From assembly GCA_963822115.1 (NCBI GenBank), contig CAWGGM010000020.1, positions 1 through 64,000 on the forward strand: a stretch of 64,000 nucleotides of DNA, written 5' to 3'. The translations under genes were made by a program, and so were the position numbers. Position 1 is the first letter of the stretch. Every line of letters starts with the position of its first letter. This stretch comes from CAWDXG01 sp963822115. Lineage in GTDB: Bacteria; Myxococcota_A; Polyangia; Polyangiales; Polyangiaceae. The notes beneath the pieces were generated by a model, which was not told where the DNA came from, did no database searches, and saw nothing but the letters and a program-made list of their open reading frames with translations. Positions 60,887-64,000 of this stretch are shown one piece after another.

Positions 60887-62104
60887 CTAGCCGCACTTGT
60901 GGTCGTGGCAGCGGTTGCTGCAACAGTCGTTGTCGTGGCTGCAGCTCCCGCCCTTCGGCGTGCAGCACGTGCCCTTGTTCAGCACTGTTCCGGACGGGCA
61001 CGCGCAGGAACCGCTCCGGCAGGTCTGGCCGCCCGAACACGTCTTGCCGCAGCCCCCGCAGTTGTTGCTGTCGGTGTTGGTGTTCGCTTCGCAGCCGTTC
61101 GCCTTGTTGCCGTCGCAGTCGGCGAAGCCGCTGCTGCACTGCGGGTTGCACGCTCCATTGCTGCAGGACGTGCTGCCGTTCTGGTTTTCGCAGGCGATGT
61201 TGCACTTGCCGCAGTGGGCAGCGGTATTCAGGACGTTGGTCTCGCAGCCGTCGCTGGGCCCGTTGCTGCAGTCACCATAGCCGGGGTTGCAGGTGATGGC
61301 GCACTGGCCGGCAACGCACGCAGCCTTGCCGTTCGTGCTGTTGCAGACCGTGCCGCAGCCTCCGCAGTTCGTGGGGTCGGTCGCGACATCCTGCTCGCAA
61401 CCATTGGCGGTGTTGCCGTCGCAGTCGGCCCAGCCCGCATCGCACTTGCTGTAGCCGCAGGTGCTGCTGCTGCAGCTCGGCGCGGCGTGCTCCACCGTGG
61501 CGCCGCAGTCGTTGCCACAGAAGCTGCAGTTCTTCGGGTCCGAGGCCAGGTCGGTTTCGCAGCCGTCCTTCGCATCGCTGTTGCAGTCACCCTTGCCCGC
61601 CGGGCAGTTGGAGACCTGGCACGTGCCCTGGTTGCACGCCCAGTTCGTGGTGCCGCCCCCCGCGGTGCAGTCATGACCGCAGCTCCCGCAGTTCCTGGGA
61701 TCGCTGGCAGTGTTGACCTCGCAGCCGTCGCTGGGGTCGCCGTCGCAGTCGTCGAAGCCCTGCAAGCAGCTGTGGATGTTGCACTGGCCGGTCGCAGAGC
61801 AGCCGGCGACTGCGTTGGGCAGGGAGCACGCGGCGCAGGACGGCTCTGCGCAACCAAAGGAGGGATCGGTCTTGGGCGGACAGTTCTGGCCGCAGAACTT
61901 CTGGTCGGGGCTGGGAAAGCAGTTCGGCTGGCCACCGCTGCCCGCAGCGTCGCCGCCGTCTGCGGCCGCCGCGGCCGCCCCGGCCGCCCCGGCGAGTCCT
62001 GCTTCCGGCGAGGAGCCGGTGCCCGTCGCCTCGGTGTTGACGCTGCAAGCAGCCACGCCGCAGCAAACGACCGCGGCCAGCCAGGCAAGACGACACATAG
62101 ACAC
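60887..62104 (-). CDS. Cys-rich repeat lipoprotein with knottin-like C-terminus
   Basis: A 405-residue protein from ATG 62104 (signal MCRLAWLAAVVCCGVAACSV). From residue 60 it carries about seven Cys-rich units in the style GCE...(A/T)DP(R/K)NCG.CG..C: DCDGDPSDGCEVNTASDPRN, DCNSDAKDGCETDLASDPKN, DCDGNTANGCEQDVATDPTN. The end, KGGSCSHDNDCCSNRCHDHK, has the C-x6-CC-x3-C spacing of a small cystine-knot. Such proteins are typical of Polyangia; the role is not known, with surface display likely. It is a close paralogue of the next gene. Confidence 0.72.
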   Translation of the reverse strand: MSMCRLAWLAAVVCCGVAACSVNTEATGTGSSPEAGLAGAAGAAAAAADGGDAAGSGGQPNCFPSPDQKFCGQNCPPKTDPSFGCAEPSCAACSLPNAVAGCSATGQCNIHSCLQGFDDCDGDPSDGCEVNTASDPRNCGSCGHDCTAGGGTTNWACNQGTCQVSNCPAGKGDCNSDAKDGCETDLASDPKNCSFCGNDCGATVEHAAPSCSSSTCGYSKCDAGWADCDGNTANGCEQDVATDPTNCGGCGTVCNSTNGKAACVAGQCAITCNPGYGDCSNGPSDGCETNVLNTAAHCGKCNIACENQNGSTSCSNGACNPQCSSGFADCDGNKANGCEANTNTDSNNCGGCGKTCSGGQTCRSGSCACPSGTVLNKGTCCTPKGGSCSHDNDCCSNRCHDHKCG

Positions 62105-62222
62105 AAGAATACTACGGCGCGCGACCTACTTCGAGCGCCATTCTACGGCCCTACTGCGAGCTCGCGCCTCTGGCAGCCAGAGCGCCGCGTCGCCGCACCG
62201 CCTCGGGGCCGATCCGCGGCGT

Positions 62223-64000
62223 TCAGCCGCATTTGCCGTCCCTGTGGCAATGGTTGCTGCAGCAGTCACCGTCATGGCTGCAGGTGTCGCCGTTGGCGAT
62301 GCAGCAGCCGGAGCCGAACGAGCAGTTGCCGCCGCAGCCGTCGCCCGCGCCGCAGGTCTTGTTGGAGCAGTCGGGCGTGCAGCAACCGGAGCCCGACTGG
62401 CAGTTGCCGCCGCAGCCGTCGCCCGCGCCGCAGGTCTTGTTGGAGCAGTCGGGCGTGCAGCAACCGGAGCCCGACTGGCAGTTGCCGCCGCAGCCGTCGC
62501 CCGCGCCGCAGGTCTTGTTGGAGCAGTCGGGCGTGCAGCAACCGGAGCCCGACTGGCAGTTGCCGCCGCAGCCGTCGCCCGCGCCGCAGGTCTTGTTGGA
62601 GCAGTCGGGCGTGCAGCAACCGGAGCCCGACTGGCAGGTTCCGCCACAGCCGTCGCCCGCGCCGCAGGTCTTGTTGGAGCAGTCGGGCGTGCAGCAACCG
62701 GAGCCCGACTGGCAGGTTCCGCCACAGCCGTCGCCCGCGCCGCAGGTCTTTCCGGAGCAGGAGGGGGTGCAGCATCCAGAGCCTGACTGGCAGGTTCCGC
62801 CGCAGCCGTCGCCCGCGCCGCAGGTCTTTCCGGAGCAGGAGGGGGTGCAGCATCCAGAGCCTGACTGGCAGGTTCCGCCGCAGCCGTCACCCGCGCCGCA
62901 GGTCTTGCCGGAGCACGACGGCGTGCAGCAGGCGTTGTTGTACACGACCTGGTTGGAACCGCACTTGCAGGTCCCGGTCTGGCAGGTCCGGCCGCCCGTG
63001 CAATTGGTGCCGCAGCCTCCGCAGTTGCTGTTGCTGGTGTTGGTGTTGGTCTCGCAGCCGTTCGCCTTGTTGCCGTCGCAGTCGGCGTAGCCGGAGCTGC
63101 ACTGCGGGTTGCACGTGCCGCTGCTGCACGACGTGGTGCCGTGCTGGTTGCTACAGGCGATGTTGCACTTGCCGCAGTGCGCAGTGTCGTTCCCCAGGTT
63201 GGTCTCGCAGCCGTCGCTGGGCCCGTTCTTGCAGTCGCCGTACCCGGGGTTGCAGGCGATGGTGCAGAGGCCGAGGATACACGCGGGCTGGCCGTTCGTG
63301 CTGTTGCAGACCTTGTTGCAGCCGCCGCAGTTCGTGGGGTCCGTCGCGACATCCTGCTCGCAACCGTTGGTGGCGTCGCCGTCGCAGTTCGCCCAGCCCA
63401 GGTTGCAGCTGCTGTAGCCGCAGGTGCCGTTCGCGCAGGTCGCCCCGGCATGCTGCACCGTGCCGCTGCAGTCGTTGCCGCAGAAGGCGCAGTTCTTCGG
63501 ATCCGAGGTCAGGGTGACCTCGCAACCGTCCTTTGAATCCTTGTTGCAGTCTCCCTTGCCTGTCGGACAGTTGGACACCTCGCACGTGCCCTGGTTGCAC
63601 ACCCAGTTGGTAGTATCGCCCGGCGTGAAGCAGTCGTGCCCGCAGCTCCCGCAGTTGTGCGGATCGTTGTCGGTGTTCACCTCGCAGCCGTCGCTGGGGT
63701 CGCTGTCGCAGTCGTTGAATCCGGGATTGCAGCTCTCGACGCCGCACTGGCCATTCGCGGCACAGTTGCTGACAGCGTTCGGCAGATCACACGCGGCGCA
63801 GGAGGGGTCTGCACAACCATGGGCGGGGTCGTCCTTGGAGGGACAGTCCTTGCCGCAGAACTTCTGGGTCGGCGAGGGGAAGCAGTTCGACTGGCCTCCG
63901 CTGCCCGCGATGCCGCCATCTCCGGTTGCGCCGGCCATGCCGTCGGGGGAGCCAGCGTCCCACGAGCCGCCGGTTCCCGTTGCCTCGGTGTTTACGCTAC
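62223..64000 (-). CDS. Cys-rich repeat lipoprotein, second paralogue (N-terminus beyond window)
   Basis: Partial: the frame is open to the window edge (VNTEATGTGGSWDAGSPDGM), so at least 592 residues. The N-terminal half matches the 60887 gene (DCDSDPSDGCEVNTDNDPHN, DCNKDSKDGCEVTLTSDPKN). A C-terminal array of eight 26-residue units follows, CCTPSCSGKTCGAGDGCGGT then CQSGSG and variants with CCTPDCSNK. It ends GDTCSHDGDCCSNHCHRDGK, the same cystine-knot-like tail. Six or more Cys per unit suggest a rigid disulfide-bonded rod. The function is unknown. Confidence 0.75.
   Translation of the reverse strand, partial: SVNTEATGTGGSWDAGSPDGMAGATGDGGIAGSGGQSNCFPSPTQKFCGKDCPSKDDPAHGCADPSCAACDLPNAVSNCAANGQCGVESCNPGFNDCDSDPSDGCEVNTDNDPHNCGSCGHDCFTPGDTTNWVCNQGTCEVSNCPTGKGDCNKDSKDGCEVTLTSDPKNCAFCGNDCSGTVQHAGATCANGTCGYSSCNLGWANCDGDATNGCEQDVATDPTNCGGCNKVCNSTNGQPACILGLCTIACNPGYGDCKNGPSDGCETNLGNDTAHCGKCNIACSNQHGTTSCSSGTCNPQCSSGYADCDGNKANGCETNTNTSNSNCGGCGTNCTGGRTCQTGTCKCGSNQVVYNNACCTPSCSGKTCGAGDGCGGTCQSGSGCCTPSCSGKTCGAGDGCGGTCQSGSGCCTPSCSGKTCGAGDGCGGTCQSGSGCCTPDCSNKTCGAGDGCGGTCQSGSGCCTPDCSNKTCGAGDGCGGNCQSGSGCCTPDCSNKTCGAGDGCGGNCQSGSGCCTPDCSNKTCGAGDGCGGNCQSGSGCCTPDCSNKTCGAGDGCGGNCSFGSGCCIANGDTCSHDGDCCSNHCHRDGKCG
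62307..62930 (-). repeat. 78-bp in-frame tandem repeat, about eight units
   Basis: Each unit encodes CCTP(S/D)CS(G/N)KTCGAGDGCGG plus (T/N)CQSGSG. The units fall into three variant groups in order, which shows local amplification. It lies inside the second Cys-rich lipoprotein gene. Confidence 0.85.

Overview
The window is about 64 kb of high-GC DNA. It carries many lipoproteins with Gly/Ser/Ala-rich linkers, Cys-rich repeat lipoproteins of the kind common in Polyangia, FG-GAP, FGE and FIMAH-type exported proteins, a bacterial V/A-type ATPase and a membrane-bound [NiFe] hydrogenase. This suggests an uncultured myxobacterium (Myxococcota, probably Polyangiales-like). The organism is inferred from gene style only. 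Many conserved genes are broken by single-base frameshifts although both halves keep full domain conservation, so most of these look like sequencing or assembly indels rather than true decay.

Layout. 1-2.65 kb: remnants of foreign, gammaproteobacterial-looking genes (Cys-rich fragment, MGGIGSGRRW-type protein, tyrosine integrase N-terminus, pilX, 3' end of pilW), abutting myxobacterial-type DNA at about 2.65 kb. 2.65-9.6 kb: a PD-(D/E)XK-like protein, a phospholipase A2-C2 lipoprotein, an XRE-XRE-GIY-YIG protein, an HNH nuclease coupled to an FGE-like lipoprotein, and an OB-fold membrane protein. 9.6-21.5 kb: an accessory island of nuclease, helicase and toxin-antitoxin genes (HIT-PLD-SF2 helicase fusion, HicBA, two DUF433 copies, a divergent nuclease pair plus a deleted copy of it, a Tse2-like three-gene operon, a YgiT/MqsA-type antitoxin, a PcfJ-like remnant). 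A dispersed ~113-bp palindromic repeat (repeat A) lies immediately after several stop codons, always in the same orientation. A second palindromic repeat (B) lies in front of several of the same gene units. 21.5-35.4 kb: exported and polysaccharide-related proteins (GDPD-like lipoprotein, OPT transporter, GH fragments, GH5, pectin-acetylesterase-like protein, FG-GAP protein) with TerB-like and methyltransferase genes.

35.4-43.3 kb is a complete minus-strand V/A-ATPase operon in the order G/H, C, I, K, F, E, A, B, D. Divergently, 43.6-52.5 kb encodes a Tat-exported membrane-bound [NiFe] hydrogenase (small, large, cytochrome b), its maturation protease, a c-type cytochrome, HypC, D, E, A and B, and an unexpected enoyl-CoA hydratase-family gene between hypE and hypA. 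Nearly every junction in both operons is a 1-11 bp stop/start overlap, so both look translationally coupled. HypF is not in the window. 52.7-64 kb: a PAS-PAS hybrid histidine kinase, a zinc-ribbon protein, a 54-bp tandem repeat, a Snf2-family helicase, exported proteins, a core-deleted nuclease pseudogene, and two related Cys-rich repeat lipoproteins, the second running off the window.

The best candidates for something undescribed are the cassette-like organisation of the 9.6-21 kb island around repeats A and B, the Tse2-like operon, the PLA2-C2 lipoprotein, and the hydrogenase small subunit whose proximal cluster motif reads C-A-G-N. No rRNA, tRNA or CRISPR array was seen.
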